DNA of 64,000 nt from Caprella mutica. Lineage: Eukaryota > Arthropoda > Malacostraca > Amphipoda > Caprellidae. Of this stretch, positions 20,579 to 33,009 are shown one piece after another. The notes under the pieces were generated by a model that made no database searches, was not told the origin of the DNA, and saw nothing but the letters and a program-made list of their open reading frames with translations. Numbering within the stretch: the stretch's first letter is position 1; each line of letters opens with the position of its first letter. The stretch covers positions 37,611 through 101,610 of the forward strand of contig CANNZV010002365.1 of the NCBI GenBank assembly GCA_947561585.1, in the 5' to 3' direction. Both the position numbers and the translations under genes were made by a program.

Positions 20579-21519
20579 TGCAAGCACAATATCACCAGCT
20601 GCATAATGAATCAATAGACTTGCATCGTCAGTCAAATGCAGTCACAATATCACCAGCTGCATAATGAATCAATAGACTTGCATCGTCAGTCAAATGCAGT
20701 CACAATATCACCAGCTGCATAATGATTCAATAGACTTGCATCGTCAGTCAAATGCAGTCACAATATCACCAGCTACATAATGATTCAATAGACTTGCATC
20801 GTCAGTCGAATGCAGTCACAATATCACCAGCTGCATAATGATTCAGTAGACTTCCATCGTCAGTCGAATGCAGTCACAATATCACCAGCTGCATAATGAT
20901 TAAATAGACTTGCATCGTCAGTCGAATGAAGTCACAATATCACCAGCTGCATAATGATTCAATAGACTTGCATCGTCAGTCGAATGCAGTCACAATATCA
21001 CCAGCTGCATAATGATTCAGTAGACTTCCATCGTCAGTCGAATGCAGTCACAATATCACCAGCTGCATAATGATTCAATAGACTTGCATCGTCAGTCGAA
21101 TGCAGTCACAATATCACCAGCTGCATAATGATTCAGTAGACTTCCATCGTCAGTCGAATGCAGTCACAATATCACCAGCTGCATAATGATTCAATAGACT
21201 TGCATCGTCAGTCGAATGCAGTCACAATATCACCAGCTGCATAATGATTCAGTAGACTTGCATCGTCAGTCGAATGCAGTCACAATATCACCAGCTGCAT
21301 AATGATTCAATAGACTTGCATCGTCAGTCGAATGCAGTCACAATATCACCAGCTGCATAATGATTCAGTAGACTTTTATCGTCAGTCGAATGCAGTCACA
21401 ATATCACCAGCTGCATAATGATTAAATAGACTTGCATCGTCAGTCGAATGAAGTCACAATATCACCAGCTACATAATGATTAAATAGACTTGCATCGTCA
21501 GTCAAATGCAGTCAAAATA
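20579..21519 (+). repeat. Satellite S2: 58-bp unit, about 16 copies (C1)
   Basis: Same unit as S1, mostly the TCGAATGC variant, with alternating ATTCAATAGACTTGC and ATTCAGTAGACTTCC units. C2 has 580 bp, exactly ten units, fewer here. The last unit runs into the tail of the reversed non-LTR element. Confidence 0.95.
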
Positions 21520-22440
21520 TAATAATAATAATATTATTGAAAAAAAGTTTAAAACATTGGAATATTACATTTTTGAAAAAATACTTATTTTTCAAGTCTA
21601 TAGGTTGCCCGCATGGGCTAATCAGGCAAGACCTGTCTTACTACGCAATTTGTAAAAGAAAATCATGTATTTATAACAATTACAGATGCATTTACAAAGA
21701 AAAAAAATTAAATTTTTAATAAATGCTTTTTAGTTTCCTTCTTGAATTTAACTAATGATTCTATATTCCTAAGATAAAATGGCAAATTATTCCAATCACC
21801 AGTGGCCCTAAATTGAAATGAGTTTTGACACTTAGAAATTCTATAGTGTGGCATAGAATATTTACAATCGGTCTGAAATATAGTCCTGTGAGAATGAGTA
21901 ACTTGACATTGGTGAAGATAATCATAAAAATATGAGTTAGAGTGAGAATGAATAGCTTTGTACAAGTAAATTACGTTGAAGTACTTAACAGTGTTTTCAA
22001 AGTTAAGTATGGAGAAATGACTATATGGGTCTGATATTGATCCATTGTTGGATAAAACACTGACTGCTTTATTTATTGTTTTAGAGGCTCTTTCAGTGAT
22101 TGATTTGTTCGAATTACCCCAGATAGGTAGAGCATATACTATATGAGAATAAACAAGAGAATAGAAAATGGATTTAAGTGTGACAACAGGAATAATTGAA
22201 GCTAACTTCCTCATCATTCCCAAACCCATAGACATTTTACACACTACATTATGAGAATGAATAGAAAAAGTAAGTCTATCATCTATAGTTACTCCCAGGA
22301 ACCTTGCACTATTAACCGTGACAGCACATCATTCCCCAATCTAATCAATTCATCATTGGGGATAGATTTGTTTGTGGTTATCATATAGTTAGTTTTTTGA
22401 ACATTAATAGATAGACTATTACATCTCAACCATGTTTTTG
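21519..22440 (-). mobile_element. 5'-truncated non-LTR retrotransposon (C1)
   Basis: Minus-strand element. Its 3' end is an ATT-type simple repeat at 21519-21538 directly against the 58-bp array; the 3' UTR covers 21539-21707 and coding sequence reaches to about 22440, where other sequence begins (GGGGTTTTTTTGCACGGGG). Present at the same place in C2, so it was inserted before the duplication. Confidence 0.75.
21708..22440 (-). pseudogene. Reverse transcriptase C-terminal fragment, frameshifted (C1)
   Basis: The frame 22244-21708 contains SIFYSLVYSHIVYALPIWG, the conserved post-palm region of non-LTR reverse transcriptases, and near the end FRATGDWNNLPFYLRNIES. Upstream the frame breaks: at about 22313 C1 reads TTAACCGTGACAG where C2 reads TTAACTCGTGACAG, one base fewer, and the preceding part lies in another frame. 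The catalytic YxDD region is missing through 5' truncation. Dead. Confidence 0.8.
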
Positions 22441-22720
22441 ACCGCAGGGGTTTTTTTGCACGGGGGGTTATTGTCCTGGAATCGTTTCGTGCATATTACT
22501 AGCAACGTAAATCAGCGTGTTTGATACTCGTGTTTGATTTGTAGGTTACTAGTAAATTTTTATCTGAGAATACATAGAAACAAAAATAAATTATTTAAAT
22601 AATAAATTATTTGTACATTAATTATTGTGTATCCGTATCTTGCATACTGTCGCGAGTAATAAATATGACAATAAATCGTCTGGAAAATATAATTAATTAT
22701 TGAATAGAAAAATATCAGAA

Positions 22721-22864
22721 ATGGAAGCTACAATTGATGAAAACAACTGCAAAATTTGCTAACTAAATATTTTACAAAAAGATAGAATATCAGGAGATAG
22801 GACGTGCTGGAAGACATTTTTTAGAAGAGCACGCCATAATGAAGAAGAAGTTCAATTGTCTTGA
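22721..22864 (+). pseudogene. Short coding relic, Cys-rich start, unknown family
   Basis: ATG at 22721 opens MEATIDENNCKIC, an in-frame TAA follows at 22760, and the frame goes on with DRTCWKTFFRRARHNEEE to TGA 22862-22864. The overlapping frame just after reads FNCLDCDKEC. The C-x2-C motifs hint at a small zinc-binding start of a transposon or host protein, but I recognise no family. An unchanged copy is at 50654-50797. Confidence 0.25.
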
Positions 22865-22933
22865 TTGCGATAAAGAATGCAGAAATTAAAGAATATTCAT
22901 TACTATAAATACTTAAAAATGCACTGAACCTAC

Positions 22934-22965
22934 AATAGCGTGTCTGACCCTCCAGACACGCTATT
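22934..22965. other. 13-bp perfect hairpin followed by CTAG
   Basis: AATAGCGTGTCTG and CAGACACGCTATT form a perfect stem with a 6-nt loop; CTAG follows at once. Helitron-type elements end in a hairpin near CTRR, but here the hairpin touches CTAG without the usual gap, so this is only suggestive. Same in C2. Confidence 0.5.
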
Positions 22966-23484
22966 CTAGGAATTTACTCAATAATTTTATTTTGTTAAAT
23001 ATCAAATACATAACAAATGGAATTTGTTAATTCTATGGTTAACTTTCGTATGATTCACCAATTTTTAAATTTATGCTAACATTTGAAACTAAGAAAAAAA
23101 TGCAATTTTTTAAAAATTTTGCTGCCTTTCCGTAACTGCCGGTAAATCCGTTAAGATTCTCTTTTCCCGTAGAAATGAAACCAACGTCAAAAATTGAAGC
23201 GGTTCTAAAAATGCAGTTTTTTAGTCCTCACAATGCACAACAATCTACATAAATTTTTAATCAATGGAACAATTGGTAATGTAAGTATGACTTCATTTGA
23301 GGTATTTCAAAAGTATGATGATTTTTGAAAATTCAGTAGCAACTCTTTTATTTCAGATATATACGATTCAGTATCCACATATATGTATATTTTAAAATAG
23401 AATTAAAGTGAAATATCTGAAAAGCAATATTTCTACGGTTCTACATACTAATTCTGACTGATTTAATAAAAAAATTACTTTCAT

Positions 23485-25645
23485 ATTAAAGATGTGCACT
23501 TGCAGTGATAAGTTTTTTTTATATGAAATTATTTTTCCTTAATCTATGACCAATAAAAATAATTCAGCATAGTTATCTCAAAAAAAAATACCTCACACGC
23601 TTCCACCTTTCTCTATTTACCTTCTTTTTATTATACAATATCTGCCGCAGAGTATATTTAGGTAACTTGCTCAATCACCCATTAACAGATTTACTCCATT
23701 ATGTGTTCAGATTTACAGAACACACACCATTCACTCCATTGTTGTCCCATTGATAAATTGGGAAAGTGGAAAGAAGGGAAAAAAGATAAACTTTTCACAA
23801 TTACACGTGTGAGGTGTCAACAATAATTTAACCTTATATTACCATCGATGATAATTAGCAGAAAAATAAAACAGACTTAGGGTAACTTCTCACTGCAGTT
23901 ACCCTAAACTTTGTGACAGAAAAATAAACCTCGCATGCATCTCTAACGAACAAATGCGAGTATTGAAATCTTTTTGCAGTTCTATGCAGTGAAAATGCAG
24001 TCAAGTTTTCAAACAGAGTTGCGTGCAGTTCGAATACTAGTCTGTGATTGGCTGACTGGAAAGTAGGCGGAGTTTGGCAGTTGAGATTTCACAAACATTC
24101 AAAAGAATATTGTTTTTAAAAATTCACATAATTTTCTTTTTGGATTGAAGTTGGGCGGAGTTTGAGTTTTTTCAGAGATGGGAGGTTTTTAGAACAGTTA
24201 ACTATAGGTTTTTCTATTAATACCTCATGTCGGAAATAGTTGGTGCACAGTAAGAAATTGTTCCTGATTAGTGTTTTGTCATATATTCCTTTGTACTTCG
24301 TCATATGATTAAGTTAACCTAAAGTTTCTTTCAGAAATCCTGGTCTTATCAAACTTGAAAAAAAAGTTGCACCAAGTATTTCCGACTAAGTTCTTTATTT
24401 TTTATGCACCAACTAATTTCCAACCAGAGCGAGTGCCCAAACCTCTAAAACACATTGCACATTGTGCACATATATATGATATATTCCGTTATAATAAGTA
24501 TTAAGTATTCAGTGAAATTGTTGCAAATGTAAATAGCCAATTAGTTACCTTCCTTCAATTAGGTAGAATGTTTCATTAATGATTAATAAGATAACTTTAA
24601 TCATCCCCGTCTTTCTTACCCATGTTTGATAATGAGTAACCGCATCACTACTCTATTAGTGGGGAAATTCAGTTAAAGTTCACCTACACATGTAGCGGTT
24701 TGCATTCTATTAGTTTTTGCATCACAATTAGATTCTCGTTCTGTTGAAGTATTTTTATTTCAGCTGAATAGGAAGCGGTTGCCAATTGCAGTAAAAAGTA
24801 AGGAAATCAGAGGGAGATTTATTGAAGGGAGAAGGAAGGGAAATGGCATTCGGAAAATTTACTGTGAATGTAACTTTAGTAGAAATAAATGTGCTTTGCA
24901 CTGAAGAAATTTTGAAACCATATAATAAATTCACAGTATTCTTGTGGTTTAAGATTTTGGTAAAATCCTAGTTAGGGATCACATATTATCCTAAACTAGG
25001 ATGCTTCCTTTTAAATATATTTCATATGATCCTAAACTAGGATTTTACCAAGATTTTAATAGTGTCTTTACTATTATAATCTAAAACCTGTGAGGATTTT
25101 TTCTAAATCCTTTCATATATTATTTTATTAGTATATAATTTTCTTTTAATTTTCATTCCATCAACCTATATACTAAATAGGGTGATAAAATGAAAATTAT
25201 ATACTATAATAAGATAATATATCAAAGTATTTAGAAAAAATTCTCACCTTTGTAACATATTGTTAAAAACATGACATTGGTATTTACTTTAAAACTAATC
25301 AATTACAGTTAACATGATGATTTGCAAAAATTATATTCCAAGTGATACACTAAATTCATCATTGGTTAATTTAACCCAAGTGATTCATTGAAATGAAAAT
25401 ACACCCAACATTCCGTTCCGGCAGTTGCAAATATTTAGACCATTGAATGCATAGTGTCCGATAACAGATTTTTACGCTGCATCTTTGGATGAATGCGCGG
25501 TGCATTGTCACAAAAAAGGTCACTTTTTACCTACCGTTAAAAAATAAGCACTTGTTGACTCTGCTGTGAATGCAAAAGAGGTAACATTTTTATTTGTCTT
25601 CACTACCGAGACTCAGTGTGACCTCTAGTGGTGGCTTTTGTTACT
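23485..25645 (-). repeat. Right arm of the long inverted repeat (C1)
   Basis: Reverse complement of the left arm (8940-10975), starting with the P part and ending at CACTGAGTCTCGG-equivalent sequence. It contains an extra short inverted pair, AAAATCCTAGTTAGGGATCA and TCCTAAACTAGGATTTTACC, near 24960-25050. Frames at 24116-24304 and similar are chance. Confidence 0.8.
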
Positions 25646-26559
25646 AAATATTTTCGAAAGAATACTTATAAGTTGGAAATTTATTACGAAGGATTTTTCG
25701 TTTTAGATAGTGTAATTTGTTTCATAATTATACTTAATTAGACATAAAGGGTGAAGGACACTTTTGTTGCCAAACTTTAACATAAGGTTGCATTCGTCGA
25801 AATAAACACTTTTTTATCTATGAAGGTATGATCTAAAATACTTAGTTAAAGAGTTACAAGGTTAGGAAAGTAGTATCTGTTCCATTTATTATTATAAGTT
25901 AACGTCATTTTTTAATGTTGCGATAAGAAACAAAACATTTTTAACAGTAATTAATAGGACTTGTTGCCTTTGCTGTGAATGCAAAAGAGGTAACATTTTT
26001 ATTTGTCTTCTCTACCGAGACTCAGTGTGACCTCTGGTGGCGGCTTTTGTTACTTCAGTTACTGAATGAGGAGAGGAAAATATTTTCTGAAAAATGTTGT
26101 GACATACATATTACATACATCGGAGAAATCTATTAATCTAAGGATAATTGTAACATAACTATTTTATTACTACACATTGGCACATAATCATGTTTAACTT
26201 TAGTTCCAAATTTACTATCATTCTACGACATCCTAACCCTTTAGTTTAGTGCATCACCCACAGCAGGTAGAAACACCAGGTACTATATGGGCAGAGTTTT
26301 TTGAGTTCATATATCAAACACACTCACAGATATTCATTATTCTAATGTGTAATAATATTCTTGATTTTTTTTTTGTTTCAATAAAAATGAATTTGAAAAG
26401 TAGAAAGAGAATGTGAAGTTCATTTTAGCCCCGCCTTCATAATTCCTCCAATCACATTACACTGCATGTGATTCAGTAGAAATTCTGACTGCATTATAGA
26501 TTGGAAATGCAACAAAAAAATTCCAGAAGTGTGTTTGTATTCAAGTTGATTTTCATTCT
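25646..26559 (-). repeat. Reversed R modules closing C1, partly C1-specific
   Basis: 25646-25955 has no counterpart elsewhere in the window. It lies between two copies of GTGAATGCAAAAGAGGTAAC (about 25566 and 25976). From 25960 the sequence is reversed R: CTCAGTGTGACCTCTGG, ACCCACAGCAGGTAGAAAC, CTAATGTGTAATAAT without the MITE, and CGCCTTCATAATTCCTCC. It is clearly more diverged than the rest of C1 and C2. Confidence 0.65.
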
Positions 26560-27016
26560 AGCCCCACCTTCATAGTTGCATACCTCAACCACATTACACT
26601 TCCATTAGAATTTCTGACTGCATTACAGACTGAAAATACAGCAAAAAGTTTTCTGATGTACATATTCAGATTTATTTCCACTTCAATTTCAAACTTTGTC
26701 ATCGTTTTTTCTTGGCATAACTTCTATGAAGTCTCGTATAGAGGCTTAGTTAAGCAATAGCTCTTTTCCTTCATAATAATTTTGTCTCAGCTGTTATTTT
26801 CAAATTGTCCCAAGCAATATTATTTTTTCTTTTAGCCCAATCTGTAATTATTTATATTTAATTATTAATTTATTAGTTTATCTTTTAATTTCCTCACATG
26901 ATTTCTGCGTTCATTCCCTTAATTGGTGACAGAGCAAAGATAGGTAACTTAGATTTATAGAGATGAGAGATTGCTATGGTAAAATGAAAGTTTGTTTCGC
27001 AGTTTATATTTGTATA

Positions 27017-28404
27017 TTTATAAAACGTTAATATGAGTGATTAAAATAATAGTTTAACTTCGTAAATAAACTTAGTGTTAATTTGAATTTTCGTTAATTT
27101 GAGTGTAAAATTCCTACTGACAAAAATTTAGTTTAGTTATGACTTAAATGAAATGGCATATAGGTATGAGGAAGGTATGAGGAAAACAAATATGAATGAT
27201 TAAACTATATATTGCTATGGAGATGTCCAAAAGGCAGCCTCCAATTGTTTCATCCAGCGCACGTATAGAAGTATAGCACATATGTAGCCGCACTAGTTAG
27301 GCAGCATTAGCTACACGTCTGTACACCGTCCACAGGACACTGAATAAAAGAAAGAAAATATGAAATGCCTAATATTACTATAGAAAACAGATAGAGAGGA
27401 ACACTAATTTATATTGGAACTAGTTAACATGAAGTTTTATTGTACAATATGAAAAGGAGTTTATAAGAATAATTAAAAAATTTAAATGGTTTAGATATTA
27501 AATAGTTTGCTATAGGATTCTATATCGTAATTAGGGTTATATAGTAATAGCGTAATTAGGGTTATATAGTAATAGCGTAATTAGGGTTATATAGTAATAG
27601 CGTAATTAGGGTTATATAGTAATAAATTGTAATAGATCGTAATAAATTGTAATAGATCGTAATAAATTGTAATAGATCGTAATAAATTGTAATAGATCGT
27701 AATAAATTGTAATAGATCGTAATAAATTGTAATAGATCGTAATAAATTGTAATAGATCGTAATAAATTGTAATAATAAGTTATTAACAAAGTAGTGTTTT
27801 GCGGAAAATAGCGTGATAAAGTGAATTTGTAAAATAATTATGAGGTCACTGAAATTTTAATAAGAATGAGCGAAGTCCCCCAAAAGTTAACACTTACGGT
27901 ATAGACATTTCCAGTCACTCCAAAAATCTACCAGTCTCCGTTGTCAAAATCGTCCATCATAGCTCCTTGGCATCAGTTACTCCATTCGTAGTACATCTGA
28001 ATGCCATCTAGGGTATCCCTCATCCATTGCCATCCACGGGATCCCAAAGGGTTCTCACTCCTCCATACTAATGGTTCGTAGTATTAGAAGAACTAGCAAT
28101 GAGATTGGTTCGGATCATACTATGGGATAAATTATTCACCACTGCAATTCACAATTAGTAGGAAAGTGGAGACGAGGATGTTAGTTACACTGAGTGTGTT
28201 TATCTTCAGGTAACTGTAACGATACTGACTAGGTTTGTGCTATGTAGCACACAGGTTAATTCTGAGCGATATCTTCAGAACTTTCCGCTAGTGAAAACTT
28301 CGGAAGACCTCGCTCATATATTTACTTTATAAATTATAGATATTTAGTTATGAGAGTTATGATTTTTAAAATATTATTCATACTCAATTATATATTTTTA
28401 GACA
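27017..28404. mobile_element. 1388-bp insertion with GTATA target duplication (C2 only)
   Basis: C1 reads TTTGTATAAGCTAATTC without interruption; in C2 GTATA is found on both sides (27012-27016 and 28405-28409). A 5-bp duplication fits an LTR-type insertion, perhaps a solo LTR, and an AATAAA at about 27343 would fit one, but the ends are TTTATAAAACG and TTTTTAGACA, not TG...CA. No TIRs and no protein. It carries its own two minisatellites. Class undetermined. Confidence 0.75.
27526..27778 (+). repeat. Two adjoining minisatellites (25-bp and 20-bp) inside the C2 insertion
   Basis: Four copies of CGTAATTAGGGTTATATAGT plus AATAG (25 bp), then about eight copies of GTAATAAATTGTAATAGATC (20 bp). 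The minus-strand open frame is a by-product of the period. Confidence 0.9.
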
Positions 28405-28758
28405 GTATAAGCTAATTCAAATCCTTCCTTCTTTAATGAGAATTTAACAATTAAATAATGATTTAAATGTTTCAAGAGTGTCTTTGTATCTTTTTTGGTG
28501 TCACGCCTTCTAGCATTTTAAATTATCACTCTTCCATCTCAGCAACAATTGAAGAGTACCTTAACCCTTTAATGGCATGTGTCAATCTTAATTATGATCA
28601 CGCAAAACTATTCATATTATAAAACTCTGTCATTTTAAATTGAACAATATTCTCGTTCGAAACTTGTCATGGTTATATTAAATATAACGTACACTATACA
28701 TGTTTATGCAATCATTCATGATCATTTTCTTTTAGGTTATAGGGTTTGGCAGCATTAA

Positions 28759-29506
28759 TTTGATTACCTTAAATTTTTGGCATCCTTGCAAAACTTTCTG
28801 GGTAAGAAGGTAAGACCATTTAAACAGGTATTTACGTGGATTATTAAATACGTATCGAAGAATGTAGGAAATGAAGGATTAGTCTTTACAATAGGCAATA
28901 GCAAATATTTATATTATTGCAATTTGAAAATTGCATGGTCATATGATCACAACCGTTTATTCAGTTTCATCAAAATCGGAGATCTAAAGTTTTATCTCGT
29001 CATTAAATGGTTAAGTCTGCCATCACTTTCACAGGAATTACAATCAGTGGAAAGATTGCCTATGTCCAATCGTGCATTAGTTTGTTACGATTGGTGCAAT
29101 TATTCAAAAGATACTTTGAGACCATTCAATATATTTAATAAATTCTTCTCCCAAGAAAAAGTATTCAATAAAATTGAGTTATTCTTCCTAGGAAAAAGTA
29201 AAACTTATTTCATGGGATAAATATATTTGTTTTCAAACTCCTATGATAGGAAAAGAAAATGAGGAATATCTAAATATCCTTGTGGGTGCGCACATAAGGG
29301 AGCCGAGTTATGAAGCCATGCTTCATAAACTAAAACCATATCAACGACTGTTTATACTGGCAACAAACTTAATTCCGGAAATTCAGTACGGACTGACAGT
29401 AATGAAGACTTAGCTTTCTCGACTTGGCAAGCAGATACGAGAAGCTGCAAACTTGTCAGCTAAACTGACCGTATATAATATTTTTTGGGCTGCAATCGAC
29501 AGATAA
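28759..29506 (+). pseudogene. Decayed protein-coding fragment of unknown family (C2 copy)
   Basis: Counterpart of 2197-2944 with the same frameshift and in-frame stop. In the long first frame I see three replacement changes against C1 (Lys/Thr, Glu/Lys, Ile/Phe) and at least two silent ones, consistent with no strong protein constraint since duplication. Function unknown. Confidence 0.5.
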
Positions 29507-29811
29507 TGCAGATCGGCCGATGACGCATGACTTGTAAACCTGGTATCGAATAAAAAAATTATCTTTAATATTACACATCATATTGTGTTGTTCTATCAAA
29601 TTTATACCTACATACGATTCTACCTCTATGATATTTGCAATGTTCTGATTGATGAAGTGAATATCATTTATAAACGATTGACTACATGAAAAAATTCCTT
29701 CTTATGAAAGTTCTCATCCATGCGCTGTTCTATTGTGATATTTCTCTATCTACACCCCAAAAAGGTAATTTGACACAATTATCCCAACAAAAACCGCACA
29801 TGCTTCAACTT

Positions 29812-29988
29812 TTTTGTCCTTTTTTATTATTAGGAATACAATATCTGTCGCAGAGTATATTTAGGTAACTTATTCAATAACATATTAACAGATTTACTCC
29901 ATTATGTGTTAACATTTACAGAATACACACCATTCACTCTATTGTTGTCCCATTGGTTAATTGGAAATACTGGGAAGGAGTGATAAAA
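29812..29988 (-). repeat. Short P-family fragment (C2)
   Basis: Counterpart of 3250-3425. It differs at GTCGCAGAG, where C1 and C4 both read GCCGCGGAG. Confidence 0.7.
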
Positions 29989-30351
29989 AAGATAAACTTT
30001 TTGTATAAAAATATTTTCTAACTGAATGCTTTTTGTCTATAACTTTTAAGATCATTTTGGAAGCTACCATTCATTCTTAAAATTTACTTTAAATCTCTGA
30101 TAAAAACTAGCCAAATTATTAATGAAACGCAGAAGAAGATTTAATAACAATCCTACAGTTTCCCGGAAATCTTTATTTAAATTTCGACTGATCAAAAATT
30201 TCATCCTGATTGGTGTATTTAATTTGAGGAGAGGGGCATAGAATGCAGTTGGTGAAAGTTTTTCCTCCCAAGCTGAAGAGCAATGCAGTCAACATTTCTG
30301 TAAGAGAGAGATGAGAGGTGGAGAAAGTGATGGGATTGTGTGGAGACTTGA

Positions 30352-31107
30352 ATGCAGCTGGTGATATTGTGACTGCATTCGACTACGATGCAAGTCTATT
30401 GAATCATTATGCAGCTGGTGATATTGTGACTGCATTTGACTGACGATGCAAGTCTATTGAATCATTATGCAGCTGGTGATATTGTGAGTGCATTCGACTG
30501 ACGATGCAAGTTTATTAATCATTATGCAGCTGGTGATATTGTGACTGCATTCGACTGACGATGCAAGTCTATTGAATCATTATGCAGCTGGTGATACTGT
30601 GACTGCATTCGACTGAATATGCAAGTCTATTGAATCATTATGCAGCTGGTGATATTGTGACTGCATTCGACTGACGATGTAAGTCTATTTAATCATTATG
30701 CAGCTGGTGATATTGTGACTGCATTCGACTGACGATGCAAGTCTATTGAATCATTATGCTGCTGATGATATTCTGACTGCATTTGACTGACGATGCAAGT
30801 CTATTGAATCATTATGCAGCTGGTGATATTGTGACTGCATTCGACTGACGATGCAAGTCTATCGAATCACCATGCAGCTGGTGATAATGTGACTGCATTC
30901 GACTGACGATGCAAGTCTATTGAATCATTATGCAGCTGGTGATATTGTGACTGCATTTGACTGACGATGCAAGTCTATTGAATCATTATGTAGCTGGTGA
31001 TATTGTGACTGCATTCGACTGACGATGCAAGTCTATTGAATCATTATGCAGCTGGTGATATTGTGACTGCATTCGACTGACGATGCAAGTCTATTGAATC
31101 ATTATGC
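30352..31107 (-). repeat. Satellite S3: 58-bp unit, about 13 copies (C2)
   Basis: Minus-strand form of the unit (GCAGCTGGTGATATTGTGAC, TGACGATGCAAGTCTATTG). One unit lacks bases (ACTACGATGC) and one lacks a base at TTTATTAATC. It ends at ATTATGCTGTTAG, 40 bp before the target duplication of the hAT-like element. Confidence 0.95.
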
Positions 31108-32197
31108 TGTTAGTAACATTGCGTATTTTACAGATCTTTCAAATCAATGGATTATGCAGAGGTAGGCACAGCGCTGCTACTTGTAGTGCGCGCTACAAGC
31201 GGCGCTTCTTTTTTGTGTAGCGGCAGCGCCGCTTCTTCTGTGCTAATGTAGCAGCAGCGCCGCTACTTTTTCAGAGATTAGAGTTTTTTTCATACGTTTC
31301 AGCGCTGTTGCTTCTTTCGAAATCAAAAATGTTGAAGTTATCTGAGGAATCCAGGAACTATAGTCGAAATAATTGATATTCAGACAAATCTGCGCTGGGC
31401 GAACAACTGGTAATCGAACAATGATTCACAGTACGACCAACTGATGGTAAAATAATGCTACGCAATGTGGCTTTTTGATATTTAGACAAAGCTGTCTAAT
31501 ACGATCAACCGTCGTACGCTTCTATGCAGATGTGTTTTTTGGCGATAAAATGCATAAATGGGTTTTACATTATAGTTTGCCTTGAAAATTTCAGAAAATA
31601 TTCATCTACATTGCGGATAACATTTAAAGAAATGAAATTAATTCAAAATTATTTCAGATATTAAAACCATTTTACCTAAAGTTACCTATTTTCTGTGTAC
31701 CAATGTATTGTGAATCACACTAAAAATGTACAAATAAATGTTTTAAATTATTCTATTGGATTTTTTTAACAGTAGCTTCCATGGGTAGTTTACAGTAAAT
31801 TATTAATTTAAGGGGAATCTTTCCTAAAAAAAAGTTTATTAATCAATATATTAATTTTAAATTTTCAGCGTTAATGTACCTATTTAGATAGTGATTTTTT
31901 TTCCAATTTTGTCTCCTACTTACTTTCTAAAGGCATCCACTCCTACAATTTTTGAGCTAGAGACATAGGGGCTGTTTCATCTTGTTCGAAATTTAGTTAA
32001 TATAGTTGCCTACAAAATTACACAACGGTTCATTTCCGAATTCGCCTTAGAAAATTGTCTAAATTTTCTGATTTTAACCAATTTTTTTGAACAAAATGTT
32101 AAACAAAATGTGTTTTGAGCTCTAAAATTTTAACAAGTTTTCCGGGAGACTATAAAGCGTCATTACATATATGCAAAAAAAATACATTTTTTGGATC

Positions 32198-32435
32198 GAG
32201 TGTAGTTTAAGGACCCCAAATTTTCAAACTATACCTCAAGTGTAGTTGAAGGACCCCAGTGTTAACCCAAGTGTAGTTTAAGGACCCCAGTGTTAACCCA
32301 AGTGTAGTTTAAGGACCCCAGTGTTAACCCAAGTGTAGTTTAAGGACCCCAGTGTTAACCCAAGTGTAATTTAAGGACCCCAGTGTTAACCCAAGTATAG
32401 TTTAAGGACCACAGTGTTAACCCAAGTGTAGTTTA
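32198..32435 (+). repeat. 31-bp minisatellite, left part (C2)
   Basis: About seven units, more than in C1, with variants AATTTAAGGACC and AGTATAGTTTAAGG. Interrupted by N1 and N2 at the same base as in C1. Confidence 0.9.
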
Positions 32436-33007
32436 AAGTGGCAGTTCAGTCAATTTTTGTTTTCATAATATTGATGTTGAACGATCACTTAGTAAGAATA
32501 AAGCATTCTTGTAGAATTAAACGGTTGAAAAAAATATAATAAGCTATATATACCATATTTTATAAATTCGATTTAGTTACTGCGTCCTCCTACAGATGGC
32601 GCCGCCACTCTGTACTTTTTGTTTACATTTTACAGCTGATAACATGTAAAAAAAATTCTATCAACAGTCTTAACAGGTAATTTATGAAGAGATGGTTTTC
32701 TTTTCAAAACTAAATCTAATTATCTCGAAGGACAGTTTTCAATTCACAAATTCTTTTCACCATTTTCAAACATATGATGACAGATTCAAGATTCAAGTCT
32801 GGGACTGGTTATCATTTGTTTACGTACCTACTACAATGATTAGTTTATCGGTCCACCACAGTCCACAGATGGCGCCACTAATTTACAATATACTTTTTAA
32901 ATTAACATTTCTAAAATCAACGAATATTCTTATGTTACATCAATAAATATACTAAATCGATTTAGGACCAATTTGGCCATAGTTTGATTTTGACTGAACT
33001 TCCCCTT
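32436..33007. mobile_element. N1: 572-bp MITE (C2)
   Basis: Same length and TA-flanked site as the C1 copy. Its left end reads AAGTGGCAGTTCAG, one change. Shared with C1 but absent from C3 and C4. Confidence 0.8.
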
Positions 33008-33009
33008 TA

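Larger units (their letters stand above)
22441..23484. other. Repeat-like segment of about 1 kb with a terminal-type hairpin
   Basis: Lies between the non-LTR element and the right arm in both units. It holds a short coding relic and a strong hairpin, listed separately; the rest is AT-rich with no feature I can name. It may be a separate insertion, but no target duplication was seen. Confidence 0.4.
1391..25645. repeat. Composite unit C1 (first tandem copy)
   Basis: Aligned by eye to C2 over its whole length. The offset between the copies steps with each insertion or array-length change: 25169 at the start, 26562 after the 1.39-kb insertion in C2, about 27640 after the first satellite difference, 28557 after the second, 28513 after the 22-bp array, 27933 after the third satellite, 27928 at 24 kb. 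Between steps the copies look almost identical, with scattered substitutions. Close similarity fades near 25645. The left edge at about 1391 is a sharp junction with a P fragment. Confidence 0.85.

Noticed and set aside
24116..24304. Minus-strand 62-codon frame in both right arms
   Set aside because: The matching left arms (near 10130 and 37770) have the frame broken, with no domain and no constraint.
27526..27625. Telomere-like TTAGGG repeats
   Set aside because: TTAGGG occurs once per 25-bp unit only; not a telomeric tandem.
27562..27789. Tyr/Ile/Leu repeat protein on the minus strand
   Set aside because: Translation of the 20-bp and 25-bp minisatellites.
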